From Symsagittifera roscoffensis (taxonomy: Eukaryota > Xenacoelomorpha > Acoela > Convolutidae), in the NCBI RefSeq assembly GCF_963678635.1, contig NC_087062.1, forward strand, positions 63,523,253 to 63,587,252: DNA of 64,000 nucleotides. Reading direction: 5' to 3'. Each line of letters opens with the position of its first letter. Position 1 is the stretch's first letter. Made by a program: the position numbers and the translations under genes. This document shows positions 12,464 through 23,546 of this stretch, in pieces. The notes below the pieces were generated by a model. It was not told the DNA's origin. It did not search any database and saw nothing but the letters and a program-made list of their open reading frames with translations.

Positions 12464-12557
12464 GATTTTCCTGGATTTTTGTTTAATTTCATACTTACGG
12501 AGAAATTACATCGTTTTTCTCCATGAGTATGAAATTAAACAAAAATCCGGTAAAATC
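12464..12557. repeat. Long hairpin with 32-bp arms
   Basis: Arms 12464-12495 and 12526-12557 pair at 30 of 32 positions (core TTTTTGTTTAATTTCATACT). The 30-nt middle segment can extend the stem through GGAGAAA and TTTCTCC. The whole foldback is about 94 nt, within an intron of the minus-strand gene. Size and near-perfect pairing are compatible with a microRNA-like precursor, an siRNA-generating hairpin or a tiny foldback transposon. Confidence 0.75.
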
Positions 12558-12779
12558 AAGTTCCGCTTGTACTTCAAGCGCAGAACCTAAGGTGCAAAGG
12601 TAACCGCATTACATGTAGACCAAGCAAAAGGGATACTGGTTAATGTTTCAGAACAAAGTAAGTTCAATTTCTTACAGCTTCGTAGGAAAAGTTGTTTACG
12701 GGGAAACAGTACAAAAATAGTTTTGAGATTGAAGAGCGAAATTTGAACTCCAATAGGGAACAAATTTGAAGCGCAAAAT

Positions 12780-12953
12780 TTCCAGAGAGACGAAGCTGCA
12801 CTTCGCTAACAGAAGCGAGAAAACGCACCTTTCATAGGTGAAAAATAGAAATTAGCCTTGAATAATAACACTTTTGCTGTCTCGGATTTGAACCGACGAC
12901 CTCGACATTAGGATTTTCACTAAGTCAAATCTGCGCTATGGGCCCTCAAAAAA
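12780..12953 (-). repeat. tRNA-derived SINE-like element, second copy
   Basis: The minus strand begins with an A-box-like TAGCGCAGATTTG and has a good B box, GGTTCAAATCC. The body contains GGCTAATTTCTA and ends in GAAGTGCAGCTTCG. Body and order match the copy at 2330-2527, so the two define a SINE family. Confidence 0.65.
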
Positions 12954-13854
12954 CTTCTTACACTAGCCACTAAGAAAGCAACTACATATGCTAATTAACT
13001 GCCAATGCAATGCAGGAAAAAGCCATCAAAAATAAAAATAAAGTAAAGTGTAGCGATCACGTCTTTCACTCAGTGCCACGATCACTTGACGATCGGCAAA
13101 CACTAGCCACCAATAAAGATGAAAACACAATCTATAAAATTTCTAAAACTACAGATCCGGATTAGCTGAAAAGCTATTAAATCAGCGCTCTTATTTGCAA
13201 CTTTGATCGGAAACAAAAGATGGTCGAAGCTATTAGACTACGCTCGCTGGAAAAAATAGGGCACGGGAAGCAAAAAAGAAAAAGAACAAGATTTAAGAAA
13301 AATACACTGAGCCGAAGTAGAGCTTCGCATTTCTTGCGACACCAAAATGTTAAATATTTGAAAAAATGGCTATTTGAAGAAACGCAACATAAATGCTATT
13401 TGAAGACTAACATCATCCAATGTACTTTGTATTTAATTTGAAAAAAAGAAAGCTTTTATGAGGAGCCCAATTTTTTGGAACTCAATTGTCTACACTATTA
13501 CTGGAATAACTCAAAATAAGCTGCAATCATATTAAAAATTCTTGATTCAGAAAAACAGGCATAAGGAAACAAAGCCGGCGAAGCATAAGCAGAGAAACGA
13601 TAACCGTAGAGGTACCATACGACATAATATTTTCCATTTCCAAAAACTTAAGGCTCGGGATGAATTAAAACCCAAACCTTTGTAAATGCCAAGCATGTGC
13701 GTTACCTCTAGATTAGGCTCGAAAAAGTAAAGAATAATTAGAAAGTGATAAGCTAATACATTAGCGGACTATTTTGGAAACGCAGCTATTGAAGAGAAAA
13801 ATCCAGTACCCGGTTAGAAAACTCTCAATGATTGTTAGAGTAACAATGAAAAAC

Positions 13855-14229
13855 ATAGCCAACACACAGTTGGAAAAGAGTCAATGAACGCAAGTAAATA
13901 GAAAAAAATACAGACTTGTTTTTTGAAAAAACAACAACTAATTTCGAATTTTAAAGAAAAATAGATACCCTTAAAGCTCTAAGAACTTCAAGAACAAGTT
14001 ATGCTTGACACTTTTTAGATAAAATTAACCCAATTGGAAAAAAAACAGGACCAATAGATGAAATTTATGTTTCGCTGGGCAATTCGATAATTGAATTCCA
14101 CTTTTGGAACTAGAAACTGATCACGTTTTTCGTGACCTTTACGCTTTCCCTGTTCGATAGTGCGCTCATCGATAGCAGAGTTTGCCTTCCTTTCAACAAA
14201 AAAAGAACTTAAAAATAAATCAAAAGTCA
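13855..14229 (+). repeat. Family M, copy 2 (3' end replaced)
   Basis: It starts GTTGGAAAAGAGTCAATGAA, then carries CCCTTAAAGCTC and CACGTTTTTCGTGACCTTTAC. Unlike copies 1 and 3 it lacks the 3' hairpin; SINE-body sequence follows at about 14230. Confidence 0.6.
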
Positions 14230-14275
14230 ACACAGAGGCGAAGACGCGCTTCGCAAACACAAGCGAGAAAAATGC
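14215..14275 (-). repeat. SINE body fragment
   Basis: It contains GAGGCGAAG, GCTTCGCAAACACAAGCGAG and AATGCAAAAAAG, corresponding to the body of the SINE copies at 2330 and 12780 without the tRNA-like head. Confidence 0.5.
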
Positions 14276-14739
14276 AAAAAAGAGCTCTGAACAGAAAAAA
14301 TGGAAAATAAGGAAAAGATTAAAACTACACCTTCAAAAGTTTTTTGAGGAGAATAGGAGTATCACATGATCGGTCTGCTCACCGACTGCTAGTAATTTTA
14401 CCGATACCAGTCACCAATAAAGGAGCTACAGTTTCTATCAAATTGCCAATGTTACACAGCAAAAATTCGACCAAAAAAAGGAAAATTGAAATGGTTAGGA
14501 GTTGAAAATCCGACCCGTTGATAAGGAATCTTACGTGCAAGAATTTCCACAACGATAGCTTCGAAAGAAACTAGTAGACCAGCTAACGATGGATCTACTT
14601 GTTCTAATATATTTAATTGTATATTGTACTTATAAGGAAATATGTGCCTTTCAAAATTAAAAAAAAAAGGACTTAACGCCAAACCCTAGATTAACTGCTT
14701 TTTTAAAAAAGAAAAGTACTACTCGCTCTTTCAATTGAA

Positions 14740-15620
14740 GTCCTTATCTCAGATTTGGCTGGGTAGTTTTAAACAAGTGAATCGATCAAAAAAATCAAAA
14801 ATATGGCTTTTCCTAAATCTATAAAAATTTCTCTTAAAAAGCATGGCAATTAATTTTTAGATCGAAGATTTATATAACCTAAATTTTGAGACTCAACCCT
14901 TAAAATCATATTTAGCTAGTAGCTTTCGAAAACAGAGACCAAATTTCTATACAAAAAACGGTAAAAATTTAAAAACGATTTCTTCCGAAGTCCATATCAA
15001 CTTTTCTACAAAAAACAGGGTAAAACAGATTAAGCTGAAAAAATTCAAGCACAGCGTTAGTTTTGATCAGCAGCACATTAATTTCTGAAAAAAAAAAAGA
15101 ATTATTTGGAATAAAGGCAAAATTTCAAAAATTGGGGACATTTCCTGAGGCCATTTTTTCAAAACTCAGGTGACAGCCGCTTGCGCAGGTAACTTTTACA
15201 TAACTGATTTCTTTTTTCGGTTAAACCCTTAATCTCCAATTTAGCAGGGTAGTTTTTTGAAAAAATTAAAATTTAAATAAAAAATAACCCAAATGTCAAA
15301 AAATGGCATTGTTTGAGGCCATAACTTTTTTTGTACCAAACTAAAGGATTAGCCGCTTGAGAAAAGAAATCGCCATAAACTGTTTTTTTTTCGATTGAAA
15401 CCTTTATCTCAGAATCGCGCATTTAATATTTGAGAAAATGAAAAAATCAAACAAATAGGCCAAAAACCCCCTTTTTAAATTTTTGAAGGCCGTAAAACGT
15501 GAGGTAAAAAAAAAGACTAGCGAAATATGCAGACACATAGATGAGCAGCCTTGTTTTTCCATTGGTACTATTTTTTTAAAATCGGCTCAGGATTTTCGAG
15601 AAAAGTTGTTATTTCTGAGA
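14740..15620 (+). repeat. Second degenerate tandem array
   Basis: Diverged units with GGGTAGTTTT, a GAGAAAA run and GGCCATAACTTTTTT recur near 14760, 15248, 15430 and 15590. They resemble the array at 2690-3470. No ORF is supported. Confidence 0.5.
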
Positions 15621-15879
15621 TAAATCTTTCGAAAGCGTCACCAAAAAAAAACGAAAAACCACAAATCCTATACATTTCCATAATTCATTTTTTTTCAAAC
15701 AGAACCTAACAATAGCCAACAAGAAGCTAACAAGAACATATGCCATTAAATGGTTTCTGCTTCAATAAGCTTAAATATGGTTAAATTGAAATATACCAAA
15801 AGAGCCAAAAAATAAACACTTTTATTTGCGACTTCGGTTAGAGTAGAAACCTTCAGAATAATACACTACGCTTCGTTGT

Positions 15880-16005
15880 GTAAGCAAACTGCAATAAAGT
15901 AAATTTGAACGTGAACAAAATTTAAATTTTGCCAAAAAAAGAGGAAAAATAATGACCATCTATATAACAGTCTGAACTACGTTCATCGACTCTTTAAAAA
16001 ACGGC
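15880..16005 (+). repeat. Family M, 3'-end fragment
   Basis: It ends GACCATCTATATAACAGTCT, ACTACGTTCATCGACTCTTT, matching the 3' ends at 8550 and 16602. It lies just upstream of the full copy at 16152. Confidence 0.5.
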
Positions 16006-16151
16006 ACACATTGAAAAGCAACAGAAATCTATCATAGTACAACCAATTTTAAATGTTCTACAAAAATCTTATTGTGAGGAAGTTTCAGCTTAATTTTTCA
16101 GATAAATTCATATTCGCAGAATTAAAGTTGCATTTCGCACTCACAACCAGA

Positions 16152-16602
16152 AACATAGCCAACTGACAGTTGGAAAAGAGTAATGAACGCAAGGAAACTG
16201 AAAAAAAACCGACTTGTTCTTTTTTTCAAAAATCTTCAATTTGTGAAATTTGAAGAAAAAAATAGATGGTCTTAAAGCGCTTTGAATTTGTACAACAATT
16301 TTGGATTGAGACTTTTTTGTTAAAATAAACCAATTTGAGAAAACTGGATCAATTAGGTAAAACTTTTATTTCGCTGAGAAATCTGATAATTAATTTCCAT
16401 TTTCAAAATAAGAAGTCGATGACGTTTTTCCTGGCCTTTACAATTTTGCTGTTCAATAGTGGAGTTTGCCTTCCTTTTAACAAAAAAGTGCACAATCACA
16501 ACTCAAACCGCAAAAATCAAAATGAGCATGAACAAATTTTCCTGGAAAAAAAATCAGCAAGACCTATATAAGAGTCTTCACTACTTTCGTTACTCTTAAA
16601 AA
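16152..16602 (+). repeat. Family M, copy 3 (longest)
   Basis: It has both ends: GTTGGAAAAGAGTAATGAAC at the start and GACCTATATAAGAGTCTTCA with a closing GTTACTCTT hairpin at the end. The internal landmarks seen in copy 1 are in the same order. A 78-aa frame from 16335 runs through it, but it is not conserved in the other copies. Confidence 0.65.
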
Positions 16603-17175
16603 GCAAGAAATCGTTAATAACTGCTTTGGAAACTCCACATTAGGTTTTCTCGCACCCAGGTTAAAATGTCTCCTTAAATTTATCCAGTCTAGGTTAAAGT
16701 TTTCCAGTCTATATTCGGATTAACGCATTGGAGCAAGTTTCAGACGTAAAAAATTTTCGAACAAAAACTACCGAAATAAGTGTGACACTTAATAGGGCAT
16801 ATTTATGTTACCTATGAATATACTGTATAACTAAAATATCAATTAAAAGATGCTTAGACTAAATTGTCAGTTTTTTTTTATTTTAGTAGGGTTTTGGAAT
16901 GGATTTACCGTGGCAGAATCTTGAGAGATCTTCCCTCGGAGCTTAGCCTCAAAAAAGTATCAACAATGTAAGAATTACAAATTTAATGTGTTGTAAGCAC
17001 CTCGAGATACAAAAAACTATCCGTGCAAATCGGCTTTGTCGACCATAAAATTATCTTTGATCTTTTCCCAATTTCATTGTTTTAAACGAGTTCAAAATTA
17101 CGGCGATATATTTGTACCACGATGCTTTAACCAATTAAACAAAAAAACTTAAGAATAATGCGTGTCGAATAATAC

Positions 17176-17255
17176 CTTGGTAGACTCCTCGACCTTGTGC
17201 CCTTTGACAGTACTCCACGGTGACGAGACGTTTACTCCACTTGCTGCCTTCACGT
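17176..17255 (-). CDS. Internal exon (80 nt) of the SR gene
   Basis: CTATTTTTTAG precedes it and GTATTATT follows, on the minus strand. Starting at codon position 2 it reads without stops for 26 codons (VKAASGVNVSSPW...). The entering phase fits exactly the phase-1 end of the exon at 18088, completing an Asp codon. It ends in phase 0. The protein segment is Ser/Lys-rich like the terminal exon. I do not recognise a domain. Confidence 0.65.
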
Positions 17256-18087
17256 CTAAAAAATAGTTTGTGATCAATTTAAATAGTTTCATTACTGTAG
17301 AGTTGGCACATAATAGCAATGATTTATGTAAAAGATAGAAAAAGTGCCACGCAGATGTATGGCATCAAGGTTAGTGCACTGTGTTGAATCGGAAGAGTGT
17401 TTTTCTACTGTTATTACTCTCCTAACGTATATCCCGCCTCCCAAATTTATCATCAAACTTTGCCCTTTAAATTGGCACTCTCATCCTTCCAACAACAAAA
17501 GCCCAATTGCGTCGCAGAATTCTAATTAAATCTATCGTTTTCCCGAATAGTCAGAGCTGCAAACCTACAAAAAATGATATCTTTTTATTCTCCAATTTGG
17601 CTTTGAGAAATCTCTTACAGGTCTTTTTGAATCTACTAAATTAGTTACTGGAAACACTCATAGCAGTAAGAGCAGTTTCCTCGCTTCAACCGTAGAAATA
17701 GAGAGTAGGAAAGTAAAGTTTGATAAGGATAAGGAGTAGATTGACTAAAATAAGCTTAAAACACTATATTATACCATGCTCCAATAGGACATTAATGAAT
17801 TACATGAAAACAGTCAAACAAGCAAATCAAAAATTGGATTTAGAGTTAGAAACTTACAATAGGAACTGTCGCTTTACAAAGAAATAGTCAGTACTGAAAA
17901 TCATTTCCATTTCAAACCAAATCAAATCTTTCTAGCAGTTAACAAACCTAAACTTTTTCTATGAGAAACAACCCGGATAATTAAATGCTGAAGTACATTT
18001 AGGAAAAAATCCTCTTTTTTGTTTGTAAAAACACAACTTTATTTGTTAACGATATAGAATCAGGTAAAAGGGAAAATTAAGTCTCAC
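17256..18087 (-). other. Putative intron of the SR gene
   Basis: The donor GTGAGAC lies at 18087-18081 and an acceptor ends at 17256. Between them is AT-rich DNA with no recognised feature. Confidence 0.55.
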
Positions 18088-18226
18088 CATTGGATCCAGA
18101 AACACTTTCATTGTTCTTAGATGCGTGTCCAGATGAATACTCCAAGTTTTCACGAGTATGGGCGCGGTACTTTCCAAGAAACACACTTGACGGCTTCGTT
18201 GATTGGGAGTCCGAATTCTGCTGACT
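18088..18226 (-). CDS. Upstream exon (139 nt) of the SR gene
   Basis: TGCTTTTTAG precedes it and GTGAGAC follows. Starting in phase 0 the frame is open for 46 codons and reads SQQNSDSQSTKPSSVFLGKY and on; Ser/Asn-rich like the rest of the protein. A second open frame over the same bases is spurious, because only the first one joins the 17176 exon in phase. No start codon is present, so at least one more exon lies upstream. Confidence 0.6.
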
Positions 18227-19343
18227 CTAAAAAGCACAAAAAAATAAGATTTTCAGTAACTAATAACAAATTATACCGCGATTAGTGACAAATAGATGCA
18301 GTAGCACTAGAGCAGCAACCTTAAGGGATGAGAACACTCAGTACCTCGTACAATTTTGGTACCTGGTAAAAAAAAATGGCAACCAAAACCAAACCTTTAT
18401 TTTGTTACTATCACTGAAAACAGAGAAGTCAGATATCAATTGTTTGAAGCTTAATTTTCTCGTTCATACGAATAAATGCCAAAAAATAAACTTACCAAAT
18501 TAAAGTTGGTCTAATACTATGAAAATTTAAGAAAATTGAATGCAAGATAATTATAAAAATCAAATTAGTTTTATATTTGACCACACTAACCATTTTTTTG
18601 TCGAATCACGAAAATGGTCCGATAGCATTAAAATCTGAAAATAACTTTGGAGAAATCAATCAGACACATTCGGATACCATTAATAAGCGTTTATGAACAC
18701 AGCAAACTAAGTGGCAAAAACTGCTTTTACATGACTACGATCCGATCAAATTCACAATAATCAAACACTGATAAACCTCAGACGATTTCACTTCTCAGAG
18801 ATCAAACGGACATTAAATCATACAAGCTTTCAGGTCGGGTTGAAACTTAATGATAAAAAAAAATGATTCCATTTTCAAAAAACAACAGAATTTAGAACTT
18901 CACAAAACCAATCATTGTCTCACCTGTAAAACCAAACTGTCCGAAGTTAGACCCTGTTATTTAAACAGAAATTTTCGCATAAAAATTTTGAGAAACTTTG
19001 CGAGTTGTCGCTTTCCTTAATTTAGCCTAATTGTTGTAATAAAATTATTAAATAGAATCTTTCTTTGTTCAAATTTACCGCTCGTGTGTTTTCATATCAT
19101 ATGCGCGCTGGGCTTTCCTCTTCTGGTTATCTTACCAAATCTTACCGTAGGCGAGTGAAGTTACCCTGGCGTAACTAGACGCAAGAAGGAGTGAGCTGGT
19201 GAATCGACCTCCAAATCGACGTCAGGTTGTACCACTCCTTTCTTCTTTTTCATCGCCCTTGAGCAATTTTAAACCCTAAGTGAAAGTATCCATAAATCAC
19301 CCCAAAGAGCTTCCTTTCTCGCCCCAGTTGTCTGTGTTTCAGG
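18227..19343. other. Upstream region of the SR gene, 5' exon not resolved
   Basis: A GC-richer patch near 19080-19340 may hold the promoter or first exon of the minus-strand gene, or the 5' UTR of the plus-strand retroelement that starts at 19344. A possible ATG-donor pair near 19090 does not give the phase 0 needed by the 18088 exon, so I do not call it. Confidence 0.3.
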
Positions 19344-19883
19344 TTGATGCCGCGATTCCAGGCAAGACGCATCCCTGAGTTCTCACAGAAACTAGTTATC
19401 GGGACTTCAAGGACCAAATATATCAGACCAGCTCTAGTAAAATCAACAATTCTTTCCTACCGCGGCGCAACGCTTCATGGTCTGTTTGAAACAGTTTTAC
19501 AATACAGACCAAAGCGCCTATATACAGTAACAATAGTTGCTGGATATAATGACAACAGGCTGCATCCACAAGAATTAGAACAGCAGTGGAAAAACTTGAC
19601 TAACCTCGTCACTAACAAGTTTCAGCCCAAGACACTGATCATCCCCAAAACAATTCAGAACCGTAATAATTCCGAAGTAAACCGCAAAATTTCTATTCAT
19701 AATCATGTGCTGTTTAACTTGATAAATAGATTTGTACACCCCCATTTACTTATTGTTTCACCTAACCTCAACCTAAATCGAACCCCTCAAATGTTCTGCC
19801 GTGATGGCATTCATTTCTCGTTCTACGGTAATGATTTCTTTACAAATTTTCTTGCAAATTTAATCTATAAATTCTCTCGCTAA
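19344..19883 (+). CDS. Retroelement ORF1, SGNH-hydrolase-like protein
   Basis: 179 codons, intact. It shows the block pattern of SGNH/GDSL hydrolases: LVIGTSRTKYI near residues 17-27 (block I, Ser nucleophile, with GTS in place of GDS); AGYNDN near 67-72 (block III, GxND); and RDGIHFSFYGN near 153-163 (block V, catalytic Asp and His, DxxH). A block II Gly is plausible in RGATLHG near 49. Size is near that of a minimal SGNH domain. Esterase-type domains are known in ORF1 of CR1-family non-LTR elements; placing one upstream of an R2-type endonuclease is less familiar to me. Whether it hydrolyses anything or only binds is unknown. Confidence 0.65.
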   Translation: MMPRFQARRIPEFSQKLVIGTSRTKYIRPALVKSTILSYRGATLHGLFETVLQYRPKRLYTVTIVAGYNDNRLHPQELEQQWKNLTNLVTNKFQPKTLIIPKTIQNRNNSEVNRKISIHNHVLFNLINRFVHPHLLIVSPNLNLNRTPQMFCRDGIHFSFYGNDFFTNFLANLIYKFSR

Positions 19884-19907
19884 CTTGACACCGCCGTCCT
19901 TCCCAAA

Positions 19908-22900
19908 ATGGCTACTCAAACACACTTCCTTATTACTAAAAGCAGCCTGCGAGGCGGAGGTGTTTGGTGCTTCACATGCCCAGGCTACATGCATAAAAAA
20001 TGCAGCGGCCTAGCCCGCAGCAGTGATCATTATGACGATTTCAGTTGTCATCGCTGCACCTCCCAATTTCATTCAGGTAACGACAATCATGAATGCAATC
20101 CCCCAACCCTAGCTACAACCACGCTCCTCCGAATGCACCCTCACCCTTCCACTGCCCCACACTCACAAAACTCAGGAGAGTCTTTCACTATAGAACCTAG
20201 AACAATACAAGACCCATGGTCAAATCCCTGTCCAGAACTCATAGAAACCACCAGGAAATTATACGCCGAAGTGGTACACTGGAAACCGGTCTTTATGATA
20301 TTGTCAAAAAATAAAGTTGGTTATAACTTCATTGAAGTCCTCAGTAGAACTTTGAGTAACCTAATAGAAAACAACAAAAATACGTTCGCAATGCACGCAG
20401 CAATAATTTTTCCTCACTTATTACTGTGCAAAACAAAGTCCGAAATTGATGGATTTTTATCAACAACAATAGCAAGGCGAGTTAAGCAATGGCAAGACGG
20501 AGACCTGGATGGACTATATAACGAAGGAAAGGCGCTGCAAATGCGCTTGTTGAAAGGAAGTAGAAGAAAAACTGAAACTGAAGCACAACAGTTCAACAAA
20601 CTAATGAATACTGGAAAAATATCAAGCTCAATTCCAAAACTAAGAGACACATCTAAAGGCGTTCTTTCGCGCGACGAGATTGTCAAAGGTAAGACAGTAG
20701 AACAGACTCTCATAGAGAAACACCCAACATCTAAACCAATTGATGAGAACTATATTACACCAGTCTCAAACGAAACAACTCTTTTCCATCCATCGATATT
20801 TGATCAGATAAACGGCCAACATATCAAGAAGGCAGCCATGAGAACGCACGGATCGCATGGACCAACTGGCCTCGATGCAAATGAATGGAGACGTATTTTA
20901 ACACACTTCGGGCAATAATCGGTTGAGATTTCAAAAACAATTGCTAAAATTGTCAAAAAAATTGGCCACCGAAGAACTAAATCCAGAACTAGTGGAACCA
21001 TATAACGCATGCAGATTAATACCCTTAGATAAGAATCCAGGGGTAAGACCCATAGGCATAGGAGAAGTTATGCGTAGGATAAAAAGGCGAACAATAAATA
21101 AATGCCTAAAAAACGAACTAATGTCGCTCGGTTCAAACTACCAACTCTGCCTAGGACAAAAACGTGGCATTGAATATGCAATCCACACGGTAAGAGATCA
21201 ATTCAGCAAAACTTTAGCCAATGCTGTTTTACTGATAGATGCCAAAAACGCTTTCAACTCGTTGAACCGAAAGCTGGTAATAAAAACATCCTGCCCTTCC
21301 TTTTTAACAGCAATTAAGAACTCCTACTCCAATCCATCTAAACTATTCTTTAACAAAAAAACAATCTACTCTCAAGAAGGGACAACCCAGGGGGATCCAA
21401 TAGCAATGGCCATGTACGGTCTAGCCATTATACCCCTCATAAAACTTTAATCAGTAGACGATGTAACCCAGAAATGGTACGCAGACGACGGAAACGCAGT
21501 CGGCAAATTAAGCAATCTACGAACTGTCCTCGATAAAATTGTATCACTGGGTATATTTTTCGGCTACCATGTGAAAGCATCCAAATGCCAACTCATTGTC
21601 AAGGATAAAAAACTCGGTGAAGCTCAAAAAATCTTCGCAAATACAGGAATCACTATAAAGCAGGAGCCCGAGTGCTTGGTTCAGTTATAGGAACAGAATC
21701 TGAATGTAAAAAGTTCCTCGAATTTCAACAGAATGAGCAATTCAAAATTTTGAAAAAAACTAACGAAAATCGCCAAAACCTCCTCTCAAAACGTTTATGC
21801 CTGCTATACTAAAGGAGTTCAAAAAAAGCTTTCATTTCTTGCCAGGACAACGCCTAACACTATGGAAAACTTGAAAATATGTAAAAATATTGTCAAAGAC
21901 CAATTATTACCTAACCTAGTCGGTAACGACACTTTAAACACCCAATTCCGTGAGATATCTTCCTTACCCCTTAAAACGGACGAACTTAACATCAAGCTGT
22001 CACCCGATCATGAAAGCTACCTAGAATGGTCTAAGGAAACATCACTAGTACTGGAATCTCAAGATCCTATTACAGCAGAAACACAGCAAGAAAAAATATG
22101 TACGAAAATCAAAAAACTGAAAACTGATAGAAAAAATTGAAAAAAAAACAAACCTCATTAACTCCTTAAATGAAACAGATAAATACGCAATCGACCTGGC
22201 CTCTGAAAAGGGAGCCTCAAACTGGCTCAATGCTCTGCCACTGAGCAGATACAACTTCAACCTGAATAAATCAGAGTTCAGAGATGGTATTTACTTAAGA
22301 TACGGATGGGAACCAACCAAAACACCACTCACATGTGCGTGTGGTGCTGATTTTAACTTGACACATGCGCTTCACTGTGCAAAGGGTGGTTACACACACA
22401 TAAGACACAATGAAATTAGAGACACATTCGCCAACCTCATGAACGAGGTTTGCCATGACATCGAGATTGAGCCGAAACTTCAGCCGTTGCAAGGCGAAAG
22501 CTTTGTCAACAATTCAACTACAACTGAAGATGAGGCACGACTTGACATTAAGGCAAACGGACTCTGGGGTTCACGATTCAGCCGCGCTTTCTTTGATGTG
22601 AAAATTTTCAATCCCCATGCCAAAACATTGCAAAAACTGCATAAGGATGCATACAAATACCACAAAACGCTGATGAACTCCAAATATCAGCAAAGAATTT
22701 TAAATGTAGAGCAGAGTAGCTTCTGGCCGCTAATTTTTGGATGCACCGGTGGCGCTGCTCCAACAGCCACGCGGAAGATGCAGCGATTAGCCGAAAAACT
22801 AAGTGAATAAAGACAAGAAAGCTATCCAGAATCTATAAACTACATAAGAACTAAAATAAACTTCGCGCTCCTGAGGAGCTCTATACTTGGTATAAGAGGG

Positions 22901-22976
22901 TGCAGATCGCTACGCAAAGTTCAATTTATCGACAACTCCATAAGCGCTTTTGTAGAGGAAGGACGGCTAAGATAAA
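19908..22976 (+). pseudogene. Retroelement ORF2: PHD-like finger, reverse transcriptase, R2-type endonuclease (broken)
   Basis: Fragments at 19908-20918, 20923-21450, 21451-21690, 21862-22140, 22141-22810 and 22811-22976 are successive parts of one ORF. The N-terminus has a Cys/His finger (WCFTCPGYMHKKC followed by SCHRC), PHD-like. Reverse transcriptase signatures include RLIPLDKNPGVRPIG (about 21010), LLIDAKNAFNSLNR (about 21235), EGTTQGDP (about 21380) and WYADDGN (about 21478). Near the C-terminus a CxC...HxxxC knuckle (CACGADFNLTHALHC, about 22335) is followed by RHNEIRD and by LDIK...FFDVKIF (about 22545-22605), the layout of the restriction-like endonuclease of R2-type elements. Breaks: TAA at 20916, a shift in an A-run near 20960, TAA near 21448, a shift near 21665, TGA at 22138 and TAA at 22808. 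Confidence 0.75.
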
Positions 22977-23516
22977 TTAACATGACGACGATGCATTTAA
23001 AGCTGATTTTTGACTTCATTACTGATATATATGCATTTTTATATCGCTGGTATGGTCCTAACCAGCTTGTGCACTTACCGTAACTAAACGGAAGGGCGGC
23101 CCCTTTTGTAATTTATTATGATTTTTTTTAATTCAACATTCTCCAAGAAATTACACAGCAACAGTATGTAAAAAAAGTCCCTTCTGATTACTGGCTGACG
23201 TTAGATACCATAATTCTACGAGTTTATTACCGCCTCCAACTAGCCAGTTGGTTATGGTCTGTTTAAGGGTCAACAACCGCAATTTTAAAAACCTTACTTA
23301 GCTTTAGACTCCATATTTAATTTAAGCACAAAGCTGGCTCGCGAATCCCCAGTAACAGTAATTGAACTACGAAAGGGGCTAAAACCTTTTGTAACAGTTG
23401 TAACTCAAGTCACATAGGGGGTCAAATGTAGGCTCTATAATCATTGGCTCGAGAATCTCTTGATCTTTTGTAACTAAAAAATTCGGATAAAGCGTTAAAA
23501 TTGTAAACTCAAACAA
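22977..23516. other. Non-coding gap between two retroelements
   Basis: The first part is probably the 3' UTR of the non-LTR element. A T-run near 23127 could be near its end. The rest is unrecognised DNA up to the Penelope-like remnant. No gene is seen. Confidence 0.4.
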
Positions 23517-23546
23517 CCGTTTTCGCACACTTTTGTGCGTGTTCAG
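23517..23546 (-). ncRNA. Inverted, decayed hammerhead-like motif
   Basis: The minus strand reads CTGAACAC, stem CGCACA/TGTGCG, GAAAACGG. It is the same arrangement as at 24392 but inverted, and the catalytic CTGATGA is mutated. It marks the upstream border of the Penelope remnant. Confidence 0.3.

Larger units (their letters stand above)
9263..17175 (-). other. Putative long intron of the SR gene
   Basis: About 7.9 kb of AT-rich DNA with no convincing exon. It holds several short repeats listed separately (9363, 11146, 12464, 12780, 13855, 14215, 14740, 15880, 16152). Regions 9400-11145 and 11273-12460 show nothing further that I can interpret. Confidence 0.4.
19344..22976 (+). mobile_element. 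Non-LTR retrotransposon with R2-like endonuclease, degenerate
   Basis: Two ORFs 24 bp apart: an SGNH-hydrolase-like ORF1 and an ORF2 with a PHD-like finger, reverse transcriptase and a restriction-like endonuclease. No LTRs. ORF2 is interrupted by several stops and frameshifts, so this copy is dead. True 5' and 3' ends are not determined; the 3' UTR may continue towards 23130. Confidence 0.75.

Noticed and set aside
18046-18237. 63-aa minus-strand ORF as a gene
   Set aside because: It overlaps the 18088-18226 exon in another frame. Only the other frame joins the 17176 exon in phase and matches the Ser-rich composition.
19080-19110. First coding exon of the SR gene (ATG with GTAAAT donor, minus strand)
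   Set aside because: It ends in phase 2, but the next known exon needs phase 0. No intermediate exon was found.
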